A stretch of 64,000 nt of DNA, taken from assembly GCF_000026145.1 (NCBI RefSeq), contig NC_009445.1:4278001-4342000 (forward strand), given 5' to 3'. Numbering within the stretch: the first letter of the stretch is position 1; every line of letters starts with the position of its first letter. A program made the position numbers and the translations under genes. Positions 47,477 through 59,063 of this stretch are shown piece after piece. Under the pieces are notes generated by a model, which made no database searches, was not told the DNA's origin, and saw only the letters and a program-made list of their open reading frames with translations. The DNA is from Bradyrhizobium sp. ORS 278. GTDB lineage: Bacteria; Pseudomonadota; Alphaproteobacteria; Rhizobiales; Xanthobacteraceae.

Positions 47477-48543
47477 CACTCCCGTCCTTCGTCCCTGCTC
47501 GTCGCCGTCTGATCGCGTACCAGCCGTTCCACCGCAACGATCTCGCGGAACCACTGCTTGGTCGGCTTGGCGAAGAAGCCGCCCCACCGGCCGTTCGGCG
47601 GGATATCGTCCTTGACACCGCTCATCGCGGTGACCTGCGCCCCATCGCCGATCGTCAGGTGATTGTTGATGCCGACCTTCGCCCCAAGCGCGACGTTGTC
47701 GCCGATCGTGAGGCTTCCTGCCAGCCCGATCTGGGCCGCCAGCAGGCAATGCCGGCCGATTGTGACATTGTGGCCGATCTGCACCTGGTTGTCGATTTTG
47801 GTGCCCTCGCCGATCACGGTGTCACGCAGGCTGCCGCGGTCGATCGTCGTGCCGGCGCCGACCTCGACATGGTTCTGGATGATCACCCGGCCGGTCTGCG
47901 GCACCTTGGTGTGCCCGTTGGCCCCGAAGAAGATGAAGCCATAGCCGTCCTGGCCGATGCTGCAGCCGGGATGGATCAGCACGTCGTTGCCGATCAGCGA
48001 ACATTGGATGACCGTGCGGGCGCCGACATTGCAGTCGCGGCCGACCTTGACGTGTGGACCGATCACCGCGCCGGCGCCGACGATGGTCCCTGCGCCGATC
48101 TCGACATGGGCGCCGATCACCGCCAGCGGCTCGACGATCACGCCGTCCTCCAGCCGTGCAGTGGGATCGATGATCGCCTGAGGCGAGATACCGTCATCGC
48201 CGAACCAGGGCTGTGGACGCAGCGCGTCGGCATGGAACTCGCGGGCCAGTTGCACGAAGGCGCGGAAAGGCTGGTTGGCCCTCACCACCACGACATGGCC
48301 GGGCACGCGCGCCTCGAAGCGCGGGCTCACGAGGCAGGCCCCGGCATTGGTCCGGGCCAGCTGGTCGGCGTATTTGAGGTTGTCGAAGAACGCCAGGTGC
48401 ATCGGACCGGCTTCGTCGAGCGCGGCCAGTCCCTTGATCACCTTGTCGCCCTGCGAGACATCGGCGAGCTCCGCCTTGGCCTTCGCTGCGATTGCCGCCA
48501 GCGTCATCGGAGGTGGAGATTGGAAAAAGGTCGGCTGGGCCAT
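47476..48543 (-). CDS. lpxD: UDP-3-O-(3-hydroxyacyl)glucosamine N-acyltransferase
   Basis: Adds the second hydroxyacyl chain in lipid A synthesis. The 355-residue protein has an N-terminal uridine-binding region (about residues 1-110, including [20 protein letters not shown]). A left-handed beta helix of hexapeptide repeats follows ([28 protein letters not shown]), with the catalytic His in QIGHNVTIG. The stop overlaps the fabZ start. bamA lies upstream with 112 bp between them. Confidence 0.97.
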   Translation of the reverse strand: MAQPTFFQSPPPMTLAAIAAKAKAELADVSQGDKVIKGLAALDEAGPMHLAFFDNLKYADQLARTNAGACLVSPRFEARVPGHVVVVRANQPFRAFVQLAREFHADALRPQPWFGDDGISPQAIIDPTARLEDGVIVEPLAVIGAHVEIGAGTIVGAGAVIGPHVKVGRDCNVGARTVIQCSLIGNDVLIHPGCSIGQDGYGFIFFGANGHTKVPQTGRVIIQNHVEVGAGTTIDRGSLRDTVIGEGTKIDNQVQIGHNVTIGRHCLLAAQIGLAGSLTIGDNVALGAKVGINNHLTIGDGAQVTAMSGVKDDIPPNGRWGGFFAKPTKQWFREIVAVERLVRDQTATSRDEGRE

Positions 48544-48655
48544 CCCGTCACACTCTCAAAACGTCAGAGCCCGGCTCCAGTCTCCCGGAACCGAGCTCTC
48601 ATCTCTTACACCGGCTGGGTTGGTCCACGCCAACCCGGATTCGATCGGCTCAGGC

Positions 48656-51217
48656 TCAGAAGGAGGTACCGCCGCCGAACCGGAACTCCTGGGTCCGGTC
48701 GAACTGACCCTTGGTGAGCGGGATCGCGTAGTCGAAGCGCAGCGGACCGAACGGCGACGCCCACACCAGACCGACACCGACAGAGCTGCGGACCTTGTTC
48801 TGGTCGTCGAACTGCAGGCCGAGGCAGGTGCCGGCATTGGCCGGGACCGTCGCTGTGGCACGGGTCGGCGCCCGGCAGCCCGCCACGTTGACCTCGCCCG
48901 TCGCCGCCCAGGACGTCGGACCCTGATATCCCCACAGGCCGCCCGCATCAGCATAGACCGCGCCCTTCAGGCCCGTCTCCTTGGGCAGGAACCAGAACGG
49001 CATCTGCAATTCGAGCGAAGCGCCCCAGTACTTGGTGCCGCCCAGCGCGTCCTGTGTGCCGAAGGGGTTGATGTCGCGCGGACCGATGCCGTTCGGAGCA
49101 AAGCCGCGCACCAGGTTCGGACCCATCTGGAAGTGGTCGAGCATGCGCAGCTGCGTGTTGCCGATCTTGTTCAGGATACCGCCTTGCAGATGGACGATGC
49201 TGACGATGTCCGACACCAGCGGGGTGAAGTACTTCGCATCGAACGCCGTCTTCAGGTAGGAGACGTCGCCGCCGACGCCCGCGAAGTCCTGCTTGAAATC
49301 GACCAGCAGGCCATCGGTCGGGTTCTTGTTATTGTCGAGCGTGTTGTAGTTCAGCGTGTAGCCGAGCGCCGAGGTCAGCGTCGCGCCATTCGCCAGCTCC
49401 TGGCGGACCGGCAGCGAGGCCTCGCCATTGGCGAAGCAGCCAAGGCCGTTGTTGCCGGTCGGATCGACACCGCCGAGGTTGCCGTTGATGAAGGCGGGCG
49501 TCGGACTGAACGGCACGAACCGGTTACCGACCATGCTGCCGGCGGCAATGTTGTTACAGTCTGACAGCGTCGTCGGCAGCGTGATCTCCTGGCGGTAGAT
49601 CGAGTAGCGCAGCTGCAGGGACAGGTCCTCACGCAGCTGGAAGCCGAGCCGCGGGCTAAAACCGAGCGTCTTGGTGCCGTAGGAGATGAAGTTGTTGGCC
49701 AACTGCTGGCGCTGATAGAGGTCGAGACCCAGCGCGACACGGTAGTCGAGCAGATAGGGCTCCACGAAGGACAGCGAGTAGCCGCGAGCGAACTGGCCGT
49801 AGGTCACCGAAGCCTTGGCGAACAGGCCACGGCCCAGGAAGTTGCGCTCCGAGATCGAAACCTCGGCCAGCGCGCCGTCGGTGGTCGAATAGCCGCCCGA
49901 GATAGAGAAGTCGCCGGTCGACTTCTCCTCGAGATTGACGACCAGGATGACGCGGTCGCTCGACGAGCCGGGCTCGGTCGAGATCTTCACGTCCTTGAAG
50001 AAGTCGAGGTTCTTCAGGCGGCGCTCGGCACGGTCCACCAGGGCGCGGTTGTAGGCGTCGCCCTCGGAGATGTCGAACTCGCGGCGAATGACGTAATCGC
50101 GGGTGCGGGTGTTGCCGCGGATGTTGATGCGCTCGATGTAGGTGCGCGGGCCCTCGTCGACGGCGAACACCACCGACACGGTGTGGGCCTCGAAGTTGCG
50201 GTCACCGCGCGGACGGACCACCGCGAACGCATAACCGCGCCGCGAGGCCTCGATCTGCATCTCCTCGACCGACTTCTCGATGTTTTCGACGTTGTACAGC
50301 GATCCGACGCTGACGCGCGAGTAATTGCGCAACGCGTTGGGGTCGAGCGTCGCGATCGACGACTGGAAGTCGACCGAACCGACGCGGTACTGCTGACCTT
50401 CCTCGATCTTGAAGGTCACCATGAAGCCCTTGCGCTCGGGATCATACTCGCTGAGCGCGGCGACCACCTGCACGTCGGCATAGCCGTTCTTGAGGTAGAA
50501 GCGGCGGATCAGGTCGCGGTCGGCCTCGACGCGGTCCGGATCATAGACGTCGCCGGAGCCAAGGAAGCTCAGGAGGTTGGTCTCGCGGGTCTTGATGACG
50601 TCCTTGAGGCGATAGGACGAGAAAGCGTTGTTGCCGACGAACTCGATCGACTTCACGCCGGTCTTCGGGCCTTCCTGGATCGTGAAGATGAGGTCGACGC
50701 GGTTGTTCGGCTGCTCGATCATCTCGGGCGTGACGCGCACGTCATAGCGGCCGGAGCGGCGATAGATCTCGGCGATGCGCTGCGCGTCGGACTGCACCAT
50801 CGGCTTCGACAGCGTCCCGCGCGGCTTGGACTGCACCTCCGCCTGGAGCTGCTCGTCCTTGACCTTCTTGTTGCCCTCGAACGCGACGCGTCCAATGACC
50901 GGATTTTCGACCACGGAAACGATCAGCCGGCCACCCTGGCGGTTGATCTTCACGTCCGAGAACAGGCCGGTTTCGATCAGGGCCTTGAGGCCGTCGTCGA
51001 TCCGGCCGGCGTCCAGCGTGCCGCCCGGACCGGGCTTGAAGTAGGAGCGGATGGTCTCCAGTTCGACGCGGCGGTTACCCACCACCTCGATCGAGTTGAC
51101 CGTCTGAGCCGCGACCGGCGACGACATCACCACGCTCGCCAGCGGCAAGGCCACCGGAACGGCGAACATGATAAAGGCGGCCGCCAAGCCCCCCCGCACC
51201 CGCAATCCGAACTTCAT
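48656..51217 (-). CDS. bamA: Outer membrane protein assembly factor BamA
   Basis: Central subunit of the machinery that inserts beta-barrel proteins into the outer membrane. The 853-residue protein has a signal peptide (about residues 1-37, ending SSPVAAQT). Five POTRA domains run from about 38 to 420 (first: VNSIEVVGNRRVELETI). A 16-strand barrel follows, closing with EFRFGGGTSF, where the terminal Phe is the usual outer membrane signature. It lies between rseP and lpxD; the 172-bp gap to rseP may hold an internal promoter. Confidence 0.97.
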   Translation of the reverse strand: MKFGLRVRGGLAAAFIMFAVPVALPLASVVMSSPVAAQTVNSIEVVGNRRVELETIRSYFKPGPGGTLDAGRIDDGLKALIETGLFSDVKINRQGGRLIVSVVENPVIGRVAFEGNKKVKDEQLQAEVQSKPRGTLSKPMVQSDAQRIAEIYRRSGRYDVRVTPEMIEQPNNRVDLIFTIQEGPKTGVKSIEFVGNNAFSSYRLKDVIKTRETNLLSFLGSGDVYDPDRVEADRDLIRRFYLKNGYADVQVVAALSEYDPERKGFMVTFKIEEGQQYRVGSVDFQSSIATLDPNALRNYSRVSVGSLYNVENIEKSVEEMQIEASRRGYAFAVVRPRGDRNFEAHTVSVVFAVDEGPRTYIERINIRGNTRTRDYVIRREFDISEGDAYNRALVDRAERRLKNLDFFKDVKISTEPGSSSDRVILVVNLEEKSTGDFSISGGYSTTDGALAEVSISERNFLGRGLFAKASVTYGQFARGYSLSFVEPYLLDYRVALGLDLYQRQQLANNFISYGTKTLGFSPRLGFQLREDLSLQLRYSIYRQEITLPTTLSDCNNIAAGSMVGNRFVPFSPTPAFINGNLGGVDPTGNNGLGCFANGEASLPVRQELANGATLTSALGYTLNYNTLDNNKNPTDGLLVDFKQDFAGVGGDVSYLKTAFDAKYFTPLVSDIVSIVHLQGGILNKIGNTQLRMLDHFQMGPNLVRGFAPNGIGPRDINPFGTQDALGGTKYWGASLELQMPFWFLPKETGLKGAVYADAGGLWGYQGPTSWAATGEVNVAGCRAPTRATATVPANAGTCLGLQFDDQNKVRSSVGVGLVWASPFGPLRFDYAIPLTKGQFDRTQEFRFGGGTSF

Positions 51218-51389
51218 GCGCTACGCGCCCTTATTCCGATGCCGGTTCAGTACCCCTACCGAGCCGACAGATTCCCATTTGTCGTTCGCTTGTAACCAAT
51301 TTGCCTTGGACGGCAAACGCCGGATTTCTCCGAATTTTCAAGTTCGTTTCAAAACGTTGCCTATCCGCCACGTCGTAAAAAAGCCGACT

Positions 51390-52541
51390 TCAGGACCCCG
51401 CGAGGTGGAGGATGTCGTTATAGGTCGCAAAGACCATCAGCATGAGCACCAGTCCGAGGCCGATTCGGAACCCCATCTCCTGGGCTCTTTCCGACAAAGG
51501 ACGGCCGCGAACCGCCTCAACCCCGTAAAACAGCAGGTGTCCACCATCCAGCAGCGGAACCGGGAACAGGTTCAACAGCCCGATCGAGACGGAGATCATC
51601 GCGCACCAGTTGACCAGGACCTGGAACCCGAGGCTCGCCGCCTGCCCCGACAGCTGGGCGATTCGGATCGGTCCGCCGAGATCGCCGGCATTGCCGCTTC
51701 CCGCGAACAACGAGCCGATGAACTTGAAGGTTGTGGTGATGATGAACCAGACCTGCTCGAAGCCGAACTTGATCGATTCGAGGAACCCGACCGGGATGGC
51801 CCGTGATTCGTCCGGCTTGGCGTTGTACTGGATGCCGAGCACCCCGATGCGGTGACTGTTGCCGAACGTGTCCTTGACCTCCTTCAGCGCCGGGGTGGCC
51901 TTCAACGTCAGCTCGGTGCCGTCCCGCTTGATCAAAAAGCTCAGCTCCGAGCCGGCATTCACCGACACCACGCGCTGCATGTCGGCGAAGGTCTCGATGG
52001 CCCGGCCATCAATGGCGGCAATGACGTCGCCGGTCTTGAACCCGGCCGCCGCTGCGACACTGTCCGGCTGTACGGCGTCGACCCGCGGTGTCGTGTTCGG
52101 CTTGCCGAAGTAGAGAGCCATGCCGGCGAAGATGACGACGGCGAGGATGAAATTGGCGATCGGGCCGGCCGCGACAATCGCGGCGCGCTGTCCGACGGTC
52201 TTGTGGTGGAAGCTGTCGGCGCGCTCCTGCTCGGTCATCTTGGCAAGCGCCTCGGTCGAGGGCGTGGACGCCTCGGATTCATCGCCGAAGAACTTGACGT
52301 AGCCGCCGAGCGGGATCGCGGAGATCTTCCAGCGCGTGTTGTGGCGGTCGTTGAAACCGATCAACTCAGGACCAAATCCGAGCGAAAACGTTAAGACCTT
52401 CACGCCCGCCCAGCGGGCGATCAAGAAATGGCCGAGCTCGTGGAAGAACACGACGATCGTGAGCACGAACAGGAAGGGGATGATGGTGCCGAGCAGGCCG
52501 TGGCTCAACGTATTGAAAATATGGTGGAAAATTTCGGACAT
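51390..52541 (-). CDS. rseP: RIP zinc metalloprotease RseP
   Basis: Inner-membrane site-2-type protease that cuts anti-sigma factors and signal peptide remnants. The 383-residue protein has the zinc motif HELGH in VVFFHELGHFLIARWAGVKV in helix 1, a single PDZ domain (about residues 130-215, GFKTGDVIAAIDGRAIETF), and the C-terminal NLFPVPLLDGGHLLF metal-binding motif. E. coli RseP has two PDZ domains; only one is seen here. It sits between dxr and bamA, 39 bp after dxr. Confidence 0.95.
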   Translation of the reverse strand: MSEIFHHIFNTLSHGLLGTIIPFLFVLTIVVFFHELGHFLIARWAGVKVLTFSLGFGPELIGFNDRHNTRWKISAIPLGGYVKFFGDESEASTPSTEALAKMTEQERADSFHHKTVGQRAAIVAAGPIANFILAVVIFAGMALYFGKPNTTPRVDAVQPDSVAAAAGFKTGDVIAAIDGRAIETFADMQRVVSVNAGSELSFLIKRDGTELTLKATPALKEVKDTFGNSHRIGVLGIQYNAKPDESRAIPVGFLESIKFGFEQVWFIITTTFKFIGSLFAGSGNAGDLGGPIRIAQLSGQAASLGFQVLVNWCAMISVSIGLLNLFPVPLLDGGHLLFYGVEAVRGRPLSERAQEMGFRIGLGLVLMLMVFATYNDILHLAGS

Positions 52542-52580
52542 CGATAACCTTCCCGATGGGCCGGCGGCCCGTCCAACCCT

Positions 52581-53804
52581 TTAAGATGCTTTTGCGGCGA
52601 TTTGAGGCAAGAGCCCCGCGGCCCTTTTTCGGGCATCATGGTCAATGGCGATCGCGTCGTCCGCCGATGACAGAGGTGCCTGATTACCGGATCGCGTCCA
52701 GTCGTTGAGCGTCGCCTCGACCAGCCGGGCAATCGCGCCGAAGCGGATATGGCCACCGATGAACGCCGCCACCGCAACTTCGTTGGCCGCATTGAAGACG
52801 GTCGTGGCGCCGCGCCCCGCGCGCAGCGAATCGTAGGCCAGCCGCAGGCCGGGGAACCGCTCGAAGTCCGGCGCCTCAAAGGTCAGCGTGCCGATTTTGG
52901 CCAGGTCGAGCCGCGCCGACGGTCCCTTGATGCGCTCCGGCCAGCCCAGGCAGTGCGCGATTGGGATCCGCATGTCGGGCGCGCCGAGCTGGGCGACCAC
53001 CGAACGGTCGGAGAACTCGACCATGCCGTGGACGATCGACTGCGGATGCACCAGCACGTCGATCTCGTCCGGCGACAGCGCGAACAGGTACGACGCCTCG
53101 ATCACCTCGAGACCCTTGTTCATCATCGAAGCCGAATCGATCGTGATCTTCTGGCCCATGCTCCAGTTCGGATGCTTGAGCGCCTGCTCGAGCGTCGCCT
53201 GCTCGATGTCCTGGGGTGCCCAGGTCCGGAACGGACCGCCTGACGCGGTGATGATGACCCGGACCAGCTCCTCGCGGTTGCCCGAGGACAGCGCCTGGAA
53301 CAGTGCGTTGTGCTCCGAATCGGCCGGCAGGATGCAGGCGCCGGCCTGTGCCGCGCGCTGCATGAAGAAATCGCCGGCACAGACCAGGCATTCCTTGTTG
53401 GCGAGGGCGACGGTGGCCCCGCGGTCGACGGCGGCAAGCGCCGGCTTCAGGCCGGCGGCGCCGGACACGGCGGCCATGACCCAGTCGGCCGGCCGCGCAG
53501 CGGCCTCGATGATCGCGCTCTCCCCGGCCCCGCAGGCGATCCCGGTGCCGGCGAGTGCCTCGCGCAACTCGCCGAGCCGGGCCGGATCTGCGACCGCCAC
53601 GAAGCGGGAATTGAACTCGCGGGCGAGCTTGGCGAGGCCCTCGATGTTGCTGTTGCCGGTCAGCGCCTCGACCCGGTAGCGCTCGGGCGCGCCGCGCAGG
53701 AGGTCCATGGTCGAATCGCCGATCGAGCCGGTGGCGCCGAGCACGGTGATGCTGCGCACATCAGCCGCGATCGCCTTGTTGTTTCGCAATGGCACTGCGC
53801 TCAT
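52581..53804 (-). CDS. dxr: 1-deoxy-D-xylulose-5-phosphate reductoisomerase
   Basis: Second step of the MEP isoprenoid pathway, forming 2-C-methyl-D-erythritol 4-phosphate. The 407-residue protein has the NADPH loop [27 protein letters not shown], the metal-binding [22 protein letters not shown] and [16 protein letters not shown], all typical. ATG at 53804 is chosen, where homology begins. It is followed by rseP and preceded by cdsA, an order common in Gram-negatives. Confidence 0.97.
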   Translation of the reverse strand: MSAVPLRNNKAIAADVRSITVLGATGSIGDSTMDLLRGAPERYRVEALTGNSNIEGLAKLAREFNSRFVAVADPARLGELREALAGTGIACGAGESAIIEAAARPADWVMAAVSGAAGLKPALAAVDRGATVALANKECLVCAGDFFMQRAAQAGACILPADSEHNALFQALSSGNREELVRVIITASGGPFRTWAPQDIEQATLEQALKHPNWSMGQKITIDSASMMNKGLEVIEASYLFALSPDEIDVLVHPQSIVHGMVEFSDRSVVAQLGAPDMRIPIAHCLGWPERIKGPSARLDLAKIGTLTFEAPDFERFPGLRLAYDSLRAGRGATTVFNAANEVAVAAFIGGHIRFGAIARLVEATLNDWTRSGNQAPLSSADDAIAIDHDARKRAAGLLPQIAAKAS

Positions 53805-53844
53805 GTTCTCACCAAACAATCTCGACCGGTCGCCAAGGCACCGG

Positions 53845-54702
53845 TCACCAAACCAGAAGACCGCGGCCGACGCCGTCGAGGCCGCCGCGGAGCAAACCCA
53901 CCACAGCCGCGAACACGATCGCGGCGACGTAGCCATCCAGGCGGTCCAATAGGCCGCCATGCCCCGGGATGATGTGACTTGAATCCTTGACGCCGAAGTG
54001 CCGCTTGACCGCGGACTCCGCGAGGTCGCCGAGCTGCGACACAACCGACAGCACCGCCGCCAGCGCCACCATGCTCGCCACGCCGCCGGCGCCGGCCAGC
54101 GACCAGCAGGCGGCCGCGACGAGGCTCGCCGCGAAGCCGCCGATCGCGCCGGCCCAGGTCTTGTTCGGGCTGATCCGCGGCGCGAGCTTCGGCCCGCCGA
54201 TGCCGCGCCCCGCCACATAGCCGCCGATGTCGCTCGACCACACCACCAGGAAGACCAGCACCAGGGCGTACCATCCCTGCGACGCATCGAGCCGCACGAT
54301 CACCGAGGCGAGCTCGGCCGCCGCGGCGTAGATGAAGCCGCTGGCGGCCCAGCTGCGATGGCCGGCCGCGAGCGCGGTGACGAGCGCAAGACCGAGACCG
54401 AGCACGCCCACGGCGAAATCGACCAGGCCGAAGGCGAGACAGACGCCGGATAGCGCGATGGCCACGGCGCCCGCGACACTGACGCCGACGGCACGGACCT
54501 CGCCCACGACCATCAGCCATTCGAGATAGAGGCCGACGGCGACAACGGTGACCAGCGTGGTCCAGAACACGCCGCCGGCATAGGCCACCCCCAGCGCCAG
54601 GGGCACCAGCACGAGCGCCGCCGCGATGCGCAGCAGAAGATTGCTCGGCGCCGCCTTTTTCGGCTGCGCGTCCGCCACGGCTGCGGTGTCCGGTTTGCTC
54701 AC
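53845..54702 (-). CDS. cdsA: Phosphatidate cytidylyltransferase
   Basis: Makes CDP-diacylglycerol from phosphatidate and CTP in the inner membrane, the branch point to phospholipids. The 285-residue protein is highly hydrophobic with about 7 or 8 membrane helices. The family signature is in [18 protein letters not shown] ... [13 protein letters not shown], with [22 protein letters not shown] at the C-terminus. The GTG start overlaps the uppS stop by 4 bp (GTGA). dxr follows 40 bp downstream. Confidence 0.95.
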   Translation of the reverse strand: MSKPDTAAVADAQPKKAAPSNLLLRIAAALVLVPLALGVAYAGGVFWTTLVTVVAVGLYLEWLMVVGEVRAVGVSVAGAVAIALSGVCLAFGLVDFAVGVLGLGLALVTALAAGHRSWAASGFIYAAAAELASVIVRLDASQGWYALVLVFLVVWSSDIGGYVAGRGIGGPKLAPRISPNKTWAGAIGGFAASLVAAACWSLAGAGGVASMVALAAVLSVVSQLGDLAESAVKRHFGVKDSSHIIPGHGGLLDRLDGYVAAIVFAAVVGLLRGGLDGVGRGLLVW

Positions 54703-55457
54703 GAGGCGGTTTTCGCCACGAGGCCGCCGAAGCGGCGTTCACGCCGGCCGAACTCGGCGATCGCGCCTTCCAGCGCCGCCTTGTCGAAGTCAGGCCAATG
54801 CTGGGGCACGAACACCAGCTCGCTATAGGCGGCCTGCCACATCAGGAAGTTCGACAGCCGCTGCTCGCCGCTGGTCCGGATGATCAGATCGGGATCGGGA
54901 ATGTCGGGCACATCGAGATGCGCGCCGATGGCGTCCGCATCGATCGAAGCGGGATCGCGCCTTCCCTCGGCGACTTCGCGCGCGAGATTCTGAGCGGCGC
55001 GCGCGATCTCCTGGCGCGAGCCGTAGTTGAACGCCACCACCAGTGTCAGCTTGGTGTTGGCCCGCGTGAGCTCCTCGGCCTCGCTGAGCAGCGCGCAGAT
55101 GTCGGGCTCGAGGCCCGCGCGCTCGCCGATCACCCGGACGCGGACGCCATCGCGATGCAGCGTGGCCAGATCGTTGCGGATGAAGCGACGCAACAGGCCG
55201 AAGAGATCGCCGATCTCGCTGGCGGGCCGCGACCAGTTCTCCGACGAGAACGAGAAGATGGTGAGATAACGAATGCCGAGCTCATCAGAGGCGCGCACCA
55301 CGCGACGCAGCGCCTCGACGCCGCGGCGATGTCCCTCCGCGCGCGGCAAGCCACGGGCCGCAGCCCAGCGGCCGTTGCCATCCATGATAATGGCAACATG
55401 GGCCGGTGCGTCGGACCGGTCCGGCGCTTCCTTCACCGGGGCCGCGGCTTTGGACAT
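54699..55457 (-). CDS. uppS: Isoprenyl transferase (undecaprenyl diphosphate synthase)
   Basis: Makes the C55 lipid carrier for peptidoglycan and LPS sugars. The 252-residue cis-prenyltransferase has the [24 protein letters not shown] opening with the catalytic Asp, [23 protein letters not shown] and the C-terminal [30 protein letters not shown] at 55457 is chosen because AAGGA lies 8 bases upstream; an ATG at 55466 has no spacing for a ribosome binding site. It follows frr by 12 bp and overlaps cdsA. Confidence 0.95.
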   Translation of the reverse strand: MSKAAAPVKEAPDRSDAPAHVAIIMDGNGRWAAARGLPRAEGHRRGVEALRRVVRASDELGIRYLTIFSFSSENWSRPASEIGDLFGLLRRFIRNDLATLHRDGVRVRVIGERAGLEPDICALLSEAEELTRANTKLTLVVAFNYGSRQEIARAAQNLAREVAEGRRDPASIDADAIGAHLDVPDIPDPDLIIRTSGEQRLSNFLMWQAAYSELVFVPQHWPDFDKAALEGAIAEFGRRERRFGGLVAKTAS

Positions 55458-55469
55458 CAGGCGCATCCT

Positions 55470-56033
55470 TCAGACGGTGAGGATTTCCTTTTCCTTCGCC
55501 GCCAGCAGCTGGTCGATCTCCGAGATCACGCTGTCGGTCGCCTTCTGCACGTCGCCGGCGAGCCGCTCCTGATCGTCCTCGGACATCTCGTGATTCTTCT
55601 CGAGCTTCTTGAGCGTATCGAGACCGTCGCGGCGGACGTGACGGACGGCGACGCGGGCCTGCTCGGCATATTTGTGCGCGACCTTGACCAGCTCCTTGCG
55701 CCGCTCCTGGTTGAGCTCGGGAATGCGCAGCCGGATTACCTGGCCTTCGGTCGCCGGCGACAGGCCGAGGTTGGAATCGACGATCGCCTTCTCGACGGCC
55801 TTGACCATCGAGCGGTCCCACACCTGCACCGAGAGCAGGCGCGGCTCCGGCACCGAGACGGTGGCGAGCTGGTTGAGCGGCATGTGCGAGCCATACGCTT
55901 CGACCTGCACCGGCTCGACCATCGAGGCCGAGGCGCGGCCGGTGCGCAGGCCGCCGAGCTCGTGCTTCAGCGCCTGGGTCGCGCCCTGCATGCGGCGCTT
56001 CAGTTCGTTGAGGTCGAAATTGCCCGTGCTCAT
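55470..56033 (-). CDS. frr: Ribosome recycling factor
   Basis: Releases ribosomes from mRNA after termination, with EF-G. The 187-residue protein has the characteristic [23 protein letters not shown], a long three-helix bundle ending [28 protein letters not shown], and the [13 protein letters not shown] loop. ATG at 56033 has AAGGAAAG upstream. It lies between pyrH and uppS, as is general in bacteria. Confidence 0.97.
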   Translation of the reverse strand: MSTGNFDLNELKRRMQGATQALKHELGGLRTGRASASMVEPVQVEAYGSHMPLNQLATVSVPEPRLLSVQVWDRSMVKAVEKAIVDSNLGLSPATEGQVIRLRIPELNQERRKELVKVAHKYAEQARVAVRHVRRDGLDTLKKLEKNHEMSEDDQERLAGDVQKATDSVISEIDQLLAAKEKEILTV

Positions 56034-56196
56034 CACGCTTTCCTTTCCTGCAACCCCGGCGCTCCGCGGCCCGTTTGGCCGGGCCATGTGAGGCTGACGG
56101 CTGGACCTGATTGCGCCCGGACGAATTCCTGTGTCGCTTACGCTTCTACCGCAGCCGTTGAAACGGTCCAAGACCGGCCGCCGACGGTCCCGCGGC

Positions 56197-56913
56197 TCAC
56201 CCCGCGACGATGGTGCCCCGCCCTTCGCCCCGCAACATCGCGCCGATGGCGCCGGGCTCGGCGATGGAGAACACGATGATAGGCAGCGACGTTTCGCGGG
56301 CAAGCGCAAACGCCGTCGCATCCATCACCTTGTAGCCGCCCTCGATGGCCTGCGAATGCGTCAGCCGGTCGAAGCGCTTGGCGGCCGGATCCTTCTTCGG
56401 ATCCGCGCTGTAGACGCCATCGACATTGGTGGCTTTCAGCACGGCCTGCGCACCGATCTCGGCGGCCCGCAGCACGGCGGTGGTGTCGGTGGTGAAGTAG
56501 GGATTGCCGGTGCCGCCCCCGAGCACGACGATGCGTCCCTCGGCGAGGGCCCTGTGCGCCGCGGCACGCGTGAACAGCTCGCAGACCTGCGGCATCACGA
56601 AGGCTGACAACGCGACCGCCGGCGCTCCCTTGCGCTGCAAGGCCGCCTCCAGCGCCAGGCTGTTCATGACGGTCGCCAGCATGCCCATGGTGTCGCCGGT
56701 CGCACGCGAGACGCCCTGCGACGAGACCTCGACGCCACGCACCATGTTGCCGCCGCCGACGACGACGGCGATCTCGATGCCGAGTTTCTGGACTGCGATG
56801 AGATCGTCCGCGATGCGGTCCACGGTCGGCTGGTCGATGCCGAAGGAATGGGGCCCTGCCAGATACTCACCGGACAGCTTGACCACGACGCGACGATAGA
56901 CCGGCTCAGCCAT
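56197..56913 (-). CDS. pyrH: UMP kinase
   Basis: Phosphorylates UMP to UDP. The 238-residue amino acid kinase-fold protein has [39 protein letters not shown] and [18 protein letters not shown], all conserved. It starts [15 protein letters not shown]. It is 74 bp downstream of tsf and 163 bp upstream of frr. Confidence 0.97.
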   Translation of the reverse strand: MAEPVYRRVVVKLSGEYLAGPHSFGIDQPTVDRIADDLIAVQKLGIEIAVVVGGGNMVRGVEVSSQGVSRATGDTMGMLATVMNSLALEAALQRKGAPAVALSAFVMPQVCELFTRAAAHRALAEGRIVVLGGGTGNPYFTTDTTAVLRAAEIGAQAVLKATNVDGVYSADPKKDPAAKRFDRLTHSQAIEGGYKVMDATAFALARETSLPIIVFSIAEPGAIGAMLRGEGRGTIVAG

Positions 56914-56987
56914 GTGCCAATATGTCCCAATCTCGCGCGTTGAGATCCGGCGCGACGTCCGCGCCGGATCGTGACTGATGTCAGTCG

Positions 56988-57911
56988 TTACTTCTTGCCG
57001 CTGGCGGCGGCGACTTCGGCGGCGAAGTCGGTCTCTTCCTTCTCGATGCCCTCACCGAGCGCATAGCGGACGAAACCGGCCACCTTGATCGGACCGCCGA
57101 CCTTGCCTTCGGCCTCCTTCAGCGCCTGGGCAACGGACTTGCCGCTGTCGTGGATAAAGGCCTGCTCGAGCAGGGTGACTTCCTTGTAATAGGTCTTCAG
57201 GCCGGACTCGACGATCTTCTCGATCACGTTTTCCGGCTTGCCCTGCTGCCGATATTTGTCGGAGAGCACGTCCTTCTCGCGCTTGACGACCTCCGGATCG
57301 AGACCGGCGGCATCGATCGCCTGCGGGTTGGCGGCGGCGACATGCATCGCGAGCTGACGGCCGAGCGCCGCGAGTTCGTCGGTCTTGCCCGGCGACTCCA
57401 GCGCAACGATGACGCCGAGCTTGCCGGCGCCCTCGATGACCGCGCCGTGGACGTAGCTCGCCACCACGCCCTCGCTCACTTCGAGCGCGGCCGCGCGGCG
57501 CAGCGACTGGTTCTCACCGATGGTCGCGATCGAATCGGCGATCGCGGCCTCGACCGTGATGCTGCCGACCTTGGCGGCCTTGATCTTCTCGACATCGGCG
57601 CCGACGTCGAGCGCGACCTGGGCGATCATCTTGACCAGGCCCTGGAAGTGCTCGTTGCGCGCGACGAAGTCGGTCTCGGAGTTGACCTCGACGACCACGC
57701 CCTTCTTGCCCGAGGTCAGCGCGCCGATCAGGCCCTCGGCCGCGACGCGGCCGGCCTTCTTGGCGGCCTTCGACAGGCCCTTTTTGCGCAGCCAATCCTG
57801 GGCCGCCTGCATGTCGCCGCCGGTCTCGGTGAGCGCAGCCTTGCAATCCATCATGCCCGCGCCGGTCGACTCGCGCAGGTCTTTCACCATCGCTGCGGTG
57901 ATATTCGCCAT
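56988..57911 (-). CDS. tsf: Elongation factor Ts
   Basis: Nucleotide exchange factor for EF-Tu. The 307-residue protein has the N-terminal [26 protein letters not shown] signature, [16 protein letters not shown], and the dimerisation region with [15 protein letters not shown] at 57911. It lies 123 bp after rpsB, forming the conserved rpsB-tsf pair, followed by pyrH. Confidence 0.98.
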   Translation of the reverse strand: MANITAAMVKDLRESTGAGMMDCKAALTETGGDMQAAQDWLRKKGLSKAAKKAGRVAAEGLIGALTSGKKGVVVEVNSETDFVARNEHFQGLVKMIAQVALDVGADVEKIKAAKVGSITVEAAIADSIATIGENQSLRRAAALEVSEGVVASYVHGAVIEGAGKLGVIVALESPGKTDELAALGRQLAMHVAAANPQAIDAAGLDPEVVKREKDVLSDKYRQQGKPENVIEKIVESGLKTYYKEVTLLEQAFIHDSGKSVAQALKEAEGKVGGPIKVAGFVRYALGEGIEKEETDFAAEVAAASGKK

Positions 57912-58034
57912 TGTTGAACGTCCTTTTGCCTGTCCAAAGCGCGACGCAGCGGATGGCTCATCGCCGTCCGCTGCCAGGAAACCCTATCTCAGTCGCGATG
58001 GCCGGCGTGCGACGCCGGCCAGATTCGTGTCGTC

Positions 58035-59024
58035 TTAGGCGTCGGCGAGCGACTTGGCCTGGGCGACCCAGGCGTCGGCGCGGCTCGGCAGACCGACTTC
58101 TTCGCCGATCTGATGCGCCGTGTCGTGGTTGAGCTCGGCAAGCTGCCAGAAGTGGAAGATGCCGAGGTCGTTCAGCTTCTTCTCGATCGCACCGGACACG
58201 CCGGTGAGCTTCTTCAGGTCGTCGGCAGTGCCGCGCGGGCCCGGCAGCCCCTGGAAGGTCGAGGCAGAAGCAGCCGGGAGATCCTCCTCCAGCGGCGCGG
58301 CGGAGGCGCCGACGTCGATGCCGAGCTCGCCCTGGGCGCGCGAGATGCCGTCGATGGCAGCGCGCGCGATCAGGTCGCAATACAGCGAGATGGCGCGGCC
58401 GGCGTCGTCATTGCCGGGGACCACGTAGGTGATGCCCTTCGGATCGCAATTGGTGTCGACGATCGCGGCGACCGGGATGTTGAGGCGCTGGGCCTCCTGG
58501 ATCGCGATGTCTTCCTTGTTGGTGTCGATCACGAAGATCATGTCGGGCAGACCGCCCATGTCCTTGATGCCGCCGAGCGAGCGGTCGAGCTTGTCGCGCT
58601 CGCGCTGCAGCGTCAGGCGCTCCTTCTTGGTGTAGGAGTTGGCCTCGCCCGAGGACAGCACTTCATCGAGGTGACGCAGACGCTTGATCGACGCCGAGAT
58701 CGTCTTCCAGTTGGTCAGCGTGCCGCCGAGCCAGCGCGAATTGACGAAATACTGCGCGCAGCGCTTGGCCGCGTCGGCAACGTTGTCCTGCGCCTGGCGC
58801 TTGGTGCCGACGAACAGGATGCGGCCGCCCTTGGCGACGGTGTCGCTCACCGCCTGCAGCGCCGTGTGCAGCAGCGGCACGGTCTGAGCGAGGTCGATGA
58901 TGTGGATGTTGTTGCGAGCCCCGAAAATGTAATCGGCCATTTTCGGATTCCAGCGGTGAGACTGGTGGCCAAAGTGAACGCCAGCTTCGAGCAGCTGGCG
59001 CATGGTGAATTCAGGCAGCGCCAT
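58035..59024 (-). CDS. rpsB: 30S ribosomal protein S2 with a C-terminal helix-hairpin-helix extension
   Basis: Ribosomal small-subunit protein S2. Residues 1 to about 232 match the S2 family: [46 protein letters not shown], and [18 protein letters not shown] with [16 protein letters not shown]. Residues about 233-329 are extra compared with the roughly 240-residue E. coli protein. The extension has an acidic linker ([15 protein letters not shown]) and then a helix-hairpin-helix-like segment ([23 protein letters not shown] ... [20 protein letters not shown]) of a type also seen in other alphaproteobacterial proteins. It is the first gene of the long rpsB-lpxB run. Confidence 0.97.
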   Translation of the reverse strand: MALPEFTMRQLLEAGVHFGHQSHRWNPKMADYIFGARNNIHIIDLAQTVPLLHTALQAVSDTVAKGGRILFVGTKRQAQDNVADAAKRCAQYFVNSRWLGGTLTNWKTISASIKRLRHLDEVLSSGEANSYTKKERLTLQRERDKLDRSLGGIKDMGGLPDMIFVIDTNKEDIAIQEAQRLNIPVAAIVDTNCDPKGITYVVPGNDDAGRAISLYCDLIARAAIDGISRAQGELGIDVGASAAPLEEDLPAASASTFQGLPGPRGTADDLKKLTGVSGAIEKKLNDLGIFHFWQLAELNHDTAHQIGEEVGLPSRADAWVAQAKSLADA

Positions 59025-59063
59025 TGGATATTCTCCGGTTGATTCCTCCGGAAACGCGTGAGC

